DNA of 35,010 bases, from contig CAZMIX010000025.1 in NCBI GenBank assembly GCA_964566545.1, positions 1 through 35,010 on the forward strand. Direction: 5' to 3'. This DNA comes from JAEYFP01 sp964566545. GTDB taxonomy: Bacteria > Bacillota > Clostridia > Lachnospirales > Lachnospiraceae. The position numbers were made by a program, and so were the translations under genes. Shown here one piece after another: positions 24,239 through 32,375 of this stretch. The first letter of the stretch is position 1. Each line of letters opens with the position of its first letter. The notes under the pieces are model-generated. The model did not search any database. It was not told where the DNA came from and saw only the letters and a list, made by a program, of their open reading frames with translations.

Positions 24239-25408
24239 TCAACGCAGAATGCCGCTCTCATCGATGACCCGTATCATCTCTTTCATCTGTTCGACCGGCA
24301 GCACAAGCGCAAAGCGGACGTACCCTTCGCCCATGCTTCCAAACGCGCTGCCCGGCGTGCAGATAACGCCCGTCTTTTCCATCAGCTCCATGCAAAATTC
24401 CTGAGAGGAGGAAAAGCCCTTGGGGATTCTCGCCCAGGCAAACATTGTGCCCTTACTGTCCGGCACATCCCAGCCGATCGCGCGCAGGCCGCCGCAAAGT
24501 GCGTCACGCCTCTCCTGATATTTTTTGCACTGCGCAACTACGCCGTCACGCGGGCCTCGCAGAGCAGCAACAGCCGCATGCTGGATCGGCAGGAACATGC
24601 CGAAATCGTACTGGGAACGCAGCAGCTTCATCGCGTCGATAATTTTCTTATTGCCGATGATAAACGATATACGAGCGCCCGTCAAATTAAAGGACTTCGA
24701 CAGCGAGAAAAACTCCACGCCGATCTCCTTTGCGTCCGTAAACTCCAAAAACGAGCCGCCGCGCACGCCGTCATAAATAATATCCGAATAGGCATTGTCA
24801 TGAACGACAATGATATCATACTTTTTCGCAAACGCGATCAGCTCGTCATAAAACTCCTTCGGCGCAATTGCGCATACCGGATTGTACGGATAAGAAACGA
24901 GGATGAATTTCGCGCGGCGCGCGACATCCTCCGGGATTTCGTCAAATCGCGGCAAAAAGTTGTTTTCTTCCTTTAAGTCATAAAAATACAGCTCCGCTCC
25001 GCTTAAAAAACCGCCGACCTCAAAGACCGGATAACCCGGATTCGGCAAGAGCACAACCTCGCCGGGATTGCACAGCGCCATGCCGACATGCGCGATTCCC
25101 TCCTGCGAGCCGTTCACCGACGCGATTTCGTCGGTCTCTATTTCCACACCGAATCTGTCCTTATAATAATCCTTGACCGCACTCAGCAGCTCCGGAATGT
25201 CTCTCAAAGAATAATAATAATTTTCGGGGACTTTGGCCGCCTCAATCAACGCCTGCTGCACATGCGGCGCCACCGGAAAATCCGGCGTGCCGACAAACAG
25301 GTTGTAAACCTTTTTCCCGTTCGCGATCAGCTCCTCCTTTTTTTCATTCAGCGCCGCAAAAATTCCCGTCTGAAAATGCCCCAGACGTTCTGCCGTAAGA
25401 ATATCCAT
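24239..25408 (-). CDS. PLP-dependent class I aminotransferase
   Basis: A 389-residue fold-type I enzyme of the LL-diaminopimelate/aspartate aminotransferase subgroup, cytoplasmic. The PLP-binding Lys is K238 in SLSKSFNLTGARISF. Other markers are VGTPDFPVAPHV, VNGSQEGIAHV, LLPNPGYPVFE, VSYPYNPVCA and the PLP-contacting HDNAYSDI. The C-terminal Arg for the carboxylate is within GYVRFALVLP. The amino donor cannot be deduced. The start codon follows a modest AAGAAGG. It precedes the D-2-hydroxyacid dehydrogenase in one likely operon. Confidence 0.9.
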   Translation of the reverse strand: MDILTAERLGHFQTGIFAALNEKKEELIANGKKVYNLFVGTPDFPVAPHVQQALIEAAKVPENYYYSLRDIPELLSAVKDYYKDRFGVEIETDEIASVNGSQEGIAHVGMALCNPGEVVLLPNPGYPVFEVGGFLSGAELYFYDLKEENNFLPRFDEIPEDVARRAKFILVSYPYNPVCAIAPKEFYDELIAFAKKYDIIVVHDNAYSDIIYDGVRGGSFLEFTDAKEIGVEFFSLSKSFNLTGARISFIIGNKKIIDAMKLLRSQYDFGMFLPIQHAAVAALRGPRDGVVAQCKKYQERRDALCGGLRAIGWDVPDSKGTMFAWARIPKGFSSSQEFCMELMEKTGVICTPGSAFGSMGEGYVRFALVLPVEQMKEMIRVIDESGILR

Positions 25409-25724
25409 TTGTAAGCCTTCTTTCTAATTGTTGTCATATTTTATTAGTTTATCACATTTAAAGTGTAATTTGAACCATATCCTCCCGAATATTTTTTAAA
25501 GAGGGATTAGGCAAACAAATAAAACCATGATAGAATATACAAAATTTTATTTCAAAAATGAACCCGCGAAGTCTCTGCCAATAAAAGTTTTGGCGGCGCC
25601 AGCGCAGTCTTTGATCTGAAAATGGATCCCTCGTTGGCCGATCCAAAAAAGGCGGAGGAATATCTTACAAGCATCGTCATTCCAAAATAATACGGCAACT
25701 TTCCGCTGTTACGGGCAGATAAAG
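25409..25724. other. Intergenic stretch upstream of the aminotransferase
   Basis: About 315 bases with no intact gene. The part next to the aminotransferase is AT-rich, as for a promoter region, and contains TTACAC with AATAAA 17 bases on, a weak match. The rest holds a short plus-strand coding-like remnant (25560-25689). Confidence 0.5.
25560..25689 (+). pseudogene. Possible C-terminal remnant of a lost gene
   Basis: The plus strand encodes 42 residues between two stops, including ANKSFGGASAVFDLKMDPSL and DPKKAEEYLTSIVIPK, with coding-like composition (GC-rich, unlike the flanks) and a terminator 36 bases further on. There is no start codon or ribosome site. I do not recognise the family. 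It may be the tail of a deleted gene or chance. Confidence 0.35.
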
Positions 25725-25770
25725 AGCTCCCGCCCTTGAAGTAGCATATCACTTTCTCAGGGCGGGAGTT
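25725..25770. terminator. Strong bidirectional terminator
   Basis: CTCCCGCCCT pairs with AGGGCGGGAG over 10 bp. T-rich sequence follows on both strands (TTGCAGTTTTG on plus, CTCTTTAT on minus). It ends the catalase transcript about 60 bases past its stop, and could also serve the plus-strand remnant. Confidence 0.75.
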
Positions 25771-25828
25771 GCAGTTTTGTTAATGATATTAATTTTGCCG
25801 TTCCATCATTTATCTATTTTGCCATCCG

Positions 25829-27334
25829 TTATTTCATCGTTGCCGCTGCCAGTCCCGCATGATCGAGTTCCGCAAGTTCAAGCACCTTGTCGTAGCTGAG
25901 TCCCAGCGCCTCGGTCATACGCCGTCCATATTCGGGGTCGGCCTTCTGGCAATGCACCGCATGACGGTATTTGACGTTGTCCGTCACCGGAGCGATATCG
26001 CCCGCCGTATTTGCGATAAGGATCGCCCGTTTGTCTTCGATCATAACTCTCCAAAGATTGCCGCCCGCGCGGAAGCAGTCATCCGACGGATCGTCCTTCG
26101 GGTCATAACGCCACATCGCGCCCTCTATCTCCAAAGGAGGCTCAGCAACTTCCGGCTGCGCGGTCCAATATCCGGCGCTGTTCGGCGAATAAGCGGGAGC
26201 CGCGCCATAGTTGCCGTCCACACGCATCGCGCCGTCGCGGTGATACTCGTTCACTTCGCATTTTGCGCGGTTGACCGGTATATGGTTGTGATTTACGCCC
26301 AAACGGTAGCGCTGTGCGTCGCCGTACGCAAAAAGCCTGCCCTGCAAAAAGCGGTCGGGAGAAAATCCGATTCCCGGAACCACATGGGCCGGCGTAAACG
26401 CTGCCTGCTCCACCTCGGCGAAATAATTTTCCGGATTGCGGTTTAACTCATAAACGCCTACCTCAATGAGCGGATAGTCCGCATGAGGCCAGATCTTCGT
26501 AATATCAAACGGATTTTCGTAATGATTTTTCGCCTGTTCCTCGGTCATCACCTGGATGTACATCGTCCACTTGGGGAACTCGCCGCGCTCAATGGCTTCA
26601 AACAGATCTTTCCCGTGATATTCGCGATCCATGCCATTAATTCTGGCTGCCTCTTCATTCGTCAGATTCTGAATGCCCTGCTGGGTCTTAAAATGGAATT
26701 TGCACCAAACGCGCTCATTCTTCTCATTATATAGAGAAAATGTATGCTCACCGAAGAAATGCATATGTCTGAACGATGCGGGAATACCGCGGTCGCTCAT
26801 AACGATCGTCCTCTGATGGAAGGTTTCCGGCAGCAACGTCCAAAAATCCCAGTTATTCTGCGCAGAGCGCCGTCCCGTTTGCGGATCGCGCTTTACCGCG
26901 CGGTTTAAATCAGAGAAATTATGTACATCGCGGATGAAGAACGTCGGCGTATTATTACCTACAAGATCCCAATTGCCCTCCGGCGTATAGAACTTCGTCG
27001 CCACGCCCCGGATATCGCGCTCACAGTCCGCGGCGCCCCGCTCTCCCGCAACGGTGGAAAAACGTGTGAAGGCTTCGGTAACGGCGCCCAGCTGCAACAC
27101 CTTTGCCCTCGTATACCGGGAAATGTCGTGTGTAACGGTCAGCGTGCCGTAGGCGCCCCAGCCCTTTGCGTGCATACGGCGTTCAGGAATGACTTCCCGG
27201 TTAAAGTGCGCCATTTTCTCCAAAAGCCATACATCCTGCATGACAACCGGACCGCGCGATCCCGCGGTGATAGAGTTTTCGTTGTCAGGAACGGGCGCCC
27301 CCACCTCGTTCGTCAATTTCTTGAATTCTTCCAT
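25829..27334 (-). CDS. katA: Monofunctional haem catalase
   Basis: Small-subunit catalase of 501 residues, breaking down hydrogen peroxide in the cytoplasm. The distal His is H55 in ERRMHAKGWGAYG and the distal Asn is N128 in DLVGNNTPTFFIRD. The proximal haem ligand Tyr lies in RLFAYGDAQRYRLG, and the NADPH/haem pocket HNHIPVN is present. The opening LTNEVGAPVPDNENSITAG is the classic catalase start. The ribosome site is AAAGGAGA. It stands between the cupin gene and a strong terminator, probably as a single transcript. A catalase is not universal in gut Clostridia and points to real peroxide exposure. Confidence 0.96.
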   Translation of the reverse strand: MEEFKKLTNEVGAPVPDNENSITAGSRGPVVMQDVWLLEKMAHFNREVIPERRMHAKGWGAYGTLTVTHDISRYTRAKVLQLGAVTEAFTRFSTVAGERGAADCERDIRGVATKFYTPEGNWDLVGNNTPTFFIRDVHNFSDLNRAVKRDPQTGRRSAQNNWDFWTLLPETFHQRTIVMSDRGIPASFRHMHFFGEHTFSLYNEKNERVWCKFHFKTQQGIQNLTNEEAARINGMDREYHGKDLFEAIERGEFPKWTMYIQVMTEEQAKNHYENPFDITKIWPHADYPLIEVGVYELNRNPENYFAEVEQAAFTPAHVVPGIGFSPDRFLQGRLFAYGDAQRYRLGVNHNHIPVNRAKCEVNEYHRDGAMRVDGNYGAAPAYSPNSAGYWTAQPEVAEPPLEIEGAMWRYDPKDDPSDDCFRAGGNLWRVMIEDKRAILIANTAGDIAPVTDNVKYRHAVHCQKADPEYGRRMTEALGLSYDKVLELAELDHAGLAAATMK

Positions 27335-27469
27335 GCTAAAATCTCCTTTCTCCTTGTTGTATCAGCGTCTGTTATCGCGGCAATCCCCTATTTTATTAAT
27401 TTAGCACACCCTCCCCCAGGATGTTCCAGCAAGCTCCTCTTTATGATACCGGCACCGCATTTTTAAAAA

Positions 27470-27808
27470 TTATGCCTGCCCAAATACGACCGTAAGCTGC
27501 ATTTTAAACTGCTTTTCCGCCGCGACGGCATGCGGAATGCCGGCCGGCATCACGATCGTCTCGCCCGCATTCAGGGAAAACACCTGATCGCCAATCGTAA
27601 TTTTAGCGGTCCCATCCATCACTGTCAGCATGGCGTCGCCATTTGAAGAATGAGAGCTGATTTCCTCACCGGCATCAAACGCAAACAGCGTGATGCTCAC
27701 CGCAGAATTCTGCGCCAGCGTACGGCTTACGACCTGCCCCTCCGTATATTCCACTAATGATGAAAGCTCCAAAACCTTTTCGTGTTCAATATTTTTTAAA
27801 TATGGCAT
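27470..27808 (-). CDS. Small cupin-domain protein
   Basis: A 112-residue single-domain cupin. The core reads ITLFAFDAGEEISSHSSNGDA (part of metal motif 1, with one His replaced by Asn/Asp), then DQVFSLNAGETIVMPAGIPHAV (motif 2, with a His). Such proteins bind a metal or small ligand; the catalytic role is unknown. I start at 27808 (MPYLKNIEHEK) because GGGAGA precedes it and the region before it reads inside the upstream gene. It is only 4 bases from the DUF438 gene stop, so it is the third gene of the DUF1858-DUF438 operon. Confidence 0.85.
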   Translation of the reverse strand: MPYLKNIEHEKVLELSSLVEYTEGQVVSRTLAQNSAVSITLFAFDAGEEISSHSSNGDAMLTVMDGTAKITIGDQVFSLNAGETIVMPAGIPHAVAAEKQFKMQLTVVFGQA

Positions 27809-27812
27809 ACCA

Positions 27813-29048
27813 CTATTCTCCCTTCTGATTTTCATCCGTCTCATCCGAAACGAGCCGTTTTTCACCTTGTATTGCCTGAATCGGCCGGATATCCTGTGTT
27901 ACCTCCAATACGCCGATATACTCTCCCGCTTCGTCCTTTACCGCAAAATACCGGATCAGAACATATTTTTCTCCCATATGGATCCAGAAATCCTCATGGT
28001 CCTTGCGGCCCGCTTTAAAATCCTCCACGAGCTTTTCCACAATATGAACGCTTGCGGGCGGATGACAGTTGGACACCTTTCTTCCGATGATCGCTTTTGT
28101 CCGAGGAAATACGCGCTCCGCGCCCTGAGAAAAATATTTAACCGTATCGTCCTTGCCGACAAAAGTAATATCGAGCGGAAGCGTATCGAGCATCCCGCCA
28201 AGCTCTTCCGGCTTCAGCACGCCGGTCGGTAGCGTAATCACGCCCGGCGCCGCCTGCTCCTGCTTTATGGCTGCCGCGCCGACAGCCTTCCCTGCGTCCG
28301 GGTTCCAGGCCGGCACCTCCTCGATGAGGCAGTATCCAAGCTCTGCGCTCTCGTCCGCAATCGTCTTCCATTCGTCCTGCGTCAGATTCTCGAGCAGCAT
28401 CGGAAGCAGGATATTTTCCTCCTTAAAAATCATTTCGCCTGTTTTGTTCAGAAAGGCTTCTATTTCATCGTTCATCTGCGAAGGCTCTCTTTCATCAAGC
28501 GCTGCCAGGATCTCCTTTAGCTGCGCGCGGATTTCATCATCCACACCCCACATTACCTTAGGCGGAGCCGTAATGCCGTACTGCTCCATATAAGGAAAGA
28601 ACAGATTTTCCTTTCTCGAATAATGACGGTCGATCGCAAGCAGCTTTGTCAGCTCGTCCTTCAGCGTTTTTTGCGCGTCGGGATTGGGGAGAATGGCGAG
28701 CTGTACGCGAATGATCGCAATCAACTTTTCAATCGCGCGGTTTTCCCGCTTCAGCGTATCCGCCGGATGTCCCGGATGCTCCGCTTCTGTCAACGGTTTA
28801 TGAATTTCCTCGATGGAGCCTTTAAATACCGCGGCATGAACGTCACAAAGCCGCTGTACCTCCTCGACCGGAAGCCCGTTTGTGATCAACGCCTGTTCCG
28901 CCTGCGCAATTTCCTCCACCGACACATTGCCGAATACCTCGGCAAACGTTTCTTTTACCTCATCGACACTTTTGCCGTCATGAAGCTGTGAAATCAGCTC
29001 CTTCAGCACCTGCTGCCGATATTCCCTGTTATTGATTTCCGCACTCAT
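27813..29048 (-). CDS. DUF438 - hemerythrin-like - PAS sensor protein
   Basis: A 411-residue cytoplasmic protein in three parts. An N-terminal DUF438 helix bundle (about 1-75) is followed by a hemerythrin-like four-helix region (about 85-245) with His/Glu ligands in LTEAEHPGHP, AIDRHYSRKENLFFPYME and IFKEENILLPM. A PAS domain (about 290-400) ends it, with LPLDITFVGKDDTVKYFSQG and FWIHMGEKYVLIRYFAV. The set suggests a di-iron or haem-linked sensor or scavenger of oxygen or nitric oxide. This is known as a family pattern, but the exact role is unproven. Its ATG overlaps the stop of the DUF1858 gene. Confidence 0.9.
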   Translation of the reverse strand: MSAEINNREYRQQVLKELISQLHDGKSVDEVKETFAEVFGNVSVEEIAQAEQALITNGLPVEEVQRLCDVHAAVFKGSIEEIHKPLTEAEHPGHPADTLKRENRAIEKLIAIIRVQLAILPNPDAQKTLKDELTKLLAIDRHYSRKENLFFPYMEQYGITAPPKVMWGVDDEIRAQLKEILAALDEREPSQMNDEIEAFLNKTGEMIFKEENILLPMLLENLTQDEWKTIADESAELGYCLIEEVPAWNPDAGKAVGAAAIKQEQAAPGVITLPTGVLKPEELGGMLDTLPLDITFVGKDDTVKYFSQGAERVFPRTKAIIGRKVSNCHPPASVHIVEKLVEDFKAGRKDHEDFWIHMGEKYVLIRYFAVKDEAGEYIGVLEVTQDIRPIQAIQGEKRLVSDETDENQKGE

Positions 29049-29284
29049 TTTGTTTCCTCCTTTACCATGTATCCATGCCGTGAAAATTCCTGTTTGATCT
29101 GCTCCAAATCTATCTTTTTCATCGCCGCGCCCTTGGGAATCGTCATAAACCTTCCAGCGGTGGCCAGCATACCGGGACTCGCAATATCCTGAAAGCCCAG
29201 TTCCTTCAATATGACTATGATATCCGGGTCAGCCGTACATAATTCATAAACCGACTTATTTAAATCTAAAATCTTTTCCTCCAT
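29045..29284 (-). CDS. DUF1858 small protein
   Basis: A 79-residue DUF1858 protein (LDLNKSVYELCTADPDIIVI, then LKELGFQDIASPGML), a fold commonly found beside or fused to DUF438 and ScdA/RIC-like iron-sulfur repair proteins. A single Cys lies in the ELCTADP turn. The start at 29284 is set by AGGAGGTG; the longer reading upstream has no such site. First gene of the DUF1858-DUF438-cupin operon, with a promoter at 29445-29473. Probably a partner domain for the DUF438 protein. Confidence 0.85.
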   Translation of the reverse strand: MEEKILDLNKSVYELCTADPDIIVILKELGFQDIASPGMLATAGRFMTIPKGAAMKKIDLEQIKQEFSRHGYMVKEETK

Positions 29285-29418
29285 ACCGAACACCTCCTGA
29301 TTTCCTCCTGCCTTCTCTCTGCCCTTTTCCAGTCTCCCATTTCCGACCTTGATTGTTCCTCTCAAGCTCCGGTACACAGGCCTGTCTATAATTTATTCAA
29401 TACTATTTGATTTTTTTC

Positions 29419-29492
29419 ATGATACGACCTTGATTAGAGTTTATTTTATATGTTTTTATCTTTTGTCTGTAAACTTTTAAATATCGTATCAT
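29419..29492. promoter_or_regulatory. 9-bp inverted repeat flanking the DUF1858 promoter
   Basis: ATGATACGA at 29419-29427 and TCGTATCAT at 29484-29492 are exact inverse copies. One lies about 10 bases upstream of the -35, the other about 10 bases downstream of the predicted start. The arrangement suggests two operator half sites or a looped repressor. No match to a known regulator is claimed. Confidence 0.5.
29445..29473 (-). promoter_or_regulatory. Promoter of the DUF1858-DUF438-cupin operon
   Basis: TTTACA and TATAAA are spaced 17 bases on the minus strand. The leader to the DUF1858 start would be about 150 bases. The rest of 29285-29631 is AT-rich and holds nothing else I can support. 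Confidence 0.6.
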
Positions 29493-29631
29493 ATTTCAGA
29501 AATAATATCCACAAAATTATGCCAGGTAAAGCAAATAAACACTGATCCTTTTTTGTAAAGTTTTAACTGCTAAAGAACATCTGGTTTATGGGGAATGAAG
29601 AAAAGGGCAAACTGAATACGGGAAACAAAAC

Positions 29632-29661
29632 ACAGCGGGAGTCAATTATGGCTCCCGCTGT
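29632..29661 (-). terminator. Terminator after the SLH/cell-wall-binding remnant
   Basis: ACAGCGGGAG pairs perfectly with CTCCCGCTGT over 10 bp around a 10-base loop. TTTTGTTT follows on the minus strand, and a T run also follows on the plus strand. Confidence 0.8.
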
Positions 29662-29678
29662 TTTTTATTCTTTTACGT

Positions 29679-30021
29679 TTACTTATCTTTCCTCACGCCG
29701 CCTTTATCCACCTCATAGCCATCGATCTTTGTGCTGACCGCAAGGGAGCCGTTTGCGTAGAAGTAATACCATTTTCCGTCGATCTCCATCCATTTTCCGG
29801 AAATCATGATGGCGTCGGCAGTGAAGTAATAGCGTTTTTGGATCGTTTCACTGCCAATGGTCTGCCAGCCGGTGAGGGGCTTCCCGTCCTTATAATAGAA
29901 CCGCTGGCCGTCGTCGTTCTTCGCCCAGCCCTGGGCGGTGGCGGGGTCGATGGTCAGCTTGACATAACGGTACAGCATGGCTGCGACCTCTGCGCGGGTG
30001 GCTCCGGCCTTTGGATTGAAT
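29679..30021 (-). pseudogene. C-terminal SLH and cell-wall-binding repeat fragment
   Basis: This is the tail of a surface protein. The end of an SLH domain (FNPKAGATRAEVAAMLYRYV) is followed by a linker and cell-wall-binding repeats: WAKNDDGQRFYYKDGKPL, TGWQTIG, KRYYFTADAIMISGKW and DGKWYYFYANGSLAV, ending in VDKGGVRKDK. Its N-terminal part and signal peptide are missing. It is joined at about 30016-30021 to the GH30 gene in a different frame. It is clearly more GC-rich than the GH30 region, so the two parts have different origins. An ATG at 29978 could start a 99-residue piece but without a signal peptide. Confidence 0.85.
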
Positions 30022-31203
30022 TACTAATACCTTTTCTTCATCCGGATTGAGAAATCCTACTGCTTCAGTATTCTTATTGAAAGAAGACGTGAGTATACGT
30101 TTTGCCCCCGGTTTTATAAAACGACTGAATTGACCAATGTAGTAATAGGACAGTTTCACATCAATTGTATCCGTTGTTGTGTCACACATAATTGGTGCAT
30201 CACAATAATTTCCCACATGATTTGGTCCACCCTTTTCATCTAAAATCATATTCCAGTCTATAAAAGCATTCATGCCCGCTTTAAAGTTTCCAATGATATC
30301 ATGAGCATACATTTCCGCATGCTGCACCTGATTATCACTGTCATAACGTGAATATTCCACGCAGCCCTCAGTAAAAATAAGCTCTTTTTCCGAAAATTGT
30401 CTTCCCGTCTCCTGTAACACTTCAAAATGATCGCCACTGTACCAATGAAAAGCAATTCCGTCAATTGCAGCATCTGCTCCAGGAACGCTAAAGCTTTCCT
30501 GTGCCCTCTCCAACATTATTTCCTTATTGTGATCCCATATATTGATTTTCACATCCTTATGATTACTCTTATCCAGTGCCGGACGGAGGAAGCCCACTGC
30601 AAATTCCGCCTCTTCTGTTGCGGTATAAACGCAGGAATCCCATAGCTGAACAGCTGCCGGTTCATTTTGTATTGTCAGTCGGCTGATTTTAATTCCAAGC
30701 TTTTCATATTCATCAATATATTTTACAATCATATCAGCCCACATACTATAGTATTCTTTTTTCAGCAGACCTCCATGATTCATTTTCCCATTGGTCTTCA
30801 TAAACGCAGGCGGGCTCCACGGAGAAGCCAAAAGGTTTATCTCGCTGTTTTTCTGTATGGCTGCTTTGATTAATGGAATCAGATATTTTTTATCCTGTTC
30901 CATGGAAAAGGTTGCAAGCTCCTTATCAGTCTCATCTTCTACATAAGCATAATTTCCAAGGGAGAAATCGCAACTTTGAATATGGGTACGACAAAAATTA
31001 TATTGATTTCCCTTTTCTCCAAAATAAAGTGCTACCAGATCCTTCTGCTTTTCCTCACTCATTCTGGAATAGGTATAGGCAGCTGCCTCTGTAAAAGCGC
31101 CTCCCATTCCAAGGATTTCCTGATAGGTAACATCCGGATATACTTTTACAAGACTCATTTCTCCACTATCCTGTGCGGTTACCGATGTATCGAATTCCTG
31201 CAT
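29890..31203 (-). pseudogene. GH30-family glycosidase (glucosylceramidase-like), truncated and out-of-frame fused
   Basis: The first 395 or so residues are a GH30 (beta/alpha)8 glycosidase, without a signal peptide and so cytoplasmic. Markers are YQEILGMGGAFTEAAAYTY, LLASPWSPPAFMKTNG, the acid/base E181 in RLTIQNEPAA and the nucleophile E279 in LIFTEGCVE. The frame continues to FLNPDEEKVLVIQ, in the C-terminal beta domain, then passes the junction at about 30018 and reads about 43 unrelated residues (KGRSHPRRGRSH) to a stop at 29890. That tail is the SLH fragment read in the wrong frame. I take MQEFDTS (31203) as start; it overlaps the end of the response regulator remnant. The catalytic barrel is intact, so weak activity cannot be excluded, but the last strands are lost. 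Confidence 0.85.
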
Positions 31204-31768
31204 AAATTTCACTAATTGTACATTCACTTCTCTTGCGATATTCCGAAGGGCTCTGCCCCTGTAACTTGCGAAATACCTTAGAAAAATATTTTTCATCATT
31301 AAAGCCTACCTTATAGGCAATCTCATAGGTTTTGAAATAGTTCTGGGTCAGATAATTACAGGCATGCTCAATGCGGATCATATTCAGGTAATCCACAAAG
31401 CCACAAGACAGTTTCTGAGAAAACAAGGTGGACAGATATCCGGCTGTGATACCAACTTTATCTGCAATCGTTTTCTCCCCAAAACGTTCATCAGCTGTTT
31501 CCATAAGTCTTTTTAAAATATCAGAAGATCTGCATGGTTTCAGCATATATTCCTTTGCTCCATATCGAACTGCCTGCTGTGCGTAACGAAATTCATCATA
31601 ACCACTTAGTATAGTATCCGGTAGAATTCCTGCATGCTTTGCTTCCTATCCGTTTGCTGCCAGGTAAATCTGCCCAAATCTATCTGTATGTAGCTGGATA
31701 TATTTCGCAATGCCATTGCGAACAGCATCTTCATCCTCTGCAATTAGCAATTTTATTTTTGTTCCCAC
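31166..31768 (-). pseudogene. Broken YesN-type response regulator
   Basis: Starting at a GTG after GGAGGG, the frame reads KIKLLIAEDEDAVRNGIAKY (start of a receiver domain) to LAANG, then an in-frame TAG. It resumes with ILSGYDEFRYAQQAVRYGAK and EYMLKP, the end of the receiver. The block carrying the phospho-acceptor Asp is deleted. The long middle region is also absent: RSSDILKRLMETADERFGEK leads straight into the AraC domain (YLSTLFSQKLSCGFVDYLNM; FNDEKYFSKVFRKLQGQSPSEY). The AraC half is open from 31546 and could still make a 126-residue DNA-binding piece. It lies between the broken kinase and the GH30 gene, so the original set was probably a sensor pair controlling the glycosidase. Confidence 0.85.
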
Positions 31769-31789
31769 ACATATCCCTCCTGGTCCGTT

Positions 31790-32124
31790 TCACATGGAAT
31801 CCGAATAGTGACTAATGTTCCCATTCCTACCGACGTCTGTATCTTCTATACTAAATACCATATTTTTCCCTTCTTTTTTTCCAACCACGGATAAGAAGAA
31901 GCTGTCCTGCCCCTTTTCAAAGCCATGTACAATTGCATTCTCTACGAATGGCTGCAAAATCAGCTTGGGAATCTTTTCTTCCACGATATCCGCATCCATT
32001 GAAATTCGATACTTTAACCGACATCCAAAACGCATTTGTTGAATCTTAAGATAATCAAATAACTATAAAAAATGAGTTTTTGTCGAATGCTCAGCTTCTT
32101 AATCCATCCCTTTATCCGCTGCAT
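31790..32124 (-). pseudogene. Broken YesM-type histidine kinase
   Basis: After a GGGGGGGG ribosome-like run the frame starts MQRIKGWIKKLSIRQKLIFY, the usual N-terminus before the first membrane helix. It then jumps within a few codons to LKIQQMRFGCRLKYRISMDA and LILQPFVENAIVHGFEKGQ, the N box of the ATPase domain. Everything between (sensor, HAMP and the phospho-acceptor His block) is deleted, with a shift of frame near 32050. The end DTDVGRNGNISHYSDSM lacks normal G boxes. It cannot work as a kinase. Confidence 0.8.
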
Positions 32125-32307
32125 AAGTACCCCCCCCAGGAAACCATTTTGGGCAGCCTTCCTTATTGACCAGCTGCGTATTTAGTTATTTTTCTTACAA
32201 TACAAGATTATCATTGACCGATACTAGTTAACAGGTACTAGATTATTAAAATGGTGTCATATTTTCGAAAATAAATAGCTCTTTGTCTATGATGCAGAGA
32301 TCTATCA
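32125..32307. other. AT-rich intergenic stretch before the kinase remnant
   Basis: No gene is visible. CTAGT and ACTAG form a short inverted repeat around TAACAGGT near 32225-32245, possibly an operator. I cannot support a specific promoter. Confidence 0.35.
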
Positions 32308-32347
32308 GAAAAAGTCTTCCGGTTTGAATAAACCGGAAGACTTTTTC
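32308..32347. terminator. Perfect 18-bp bidirectional terminator
   Basis: GAAAAAGTCTTCCGGTTT pairs perfectly with AAACCGGAAGACTTTTTC around the loop GAAT. The built-in A and T runs make it work on both strands. It ends the LysM surface-protein gene at 32376. Confidence 0.9.
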
Positions 32348-32375
32348 GTTATTTCCATATTAATTCATAAATCCA

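Noticed and set aside
25436..25470. CACATTTAAAGTG near the aminotransferase as a regulator site
   Set aside because: The palindrome is short and AT-based, with no match to a known operator that I can defend.
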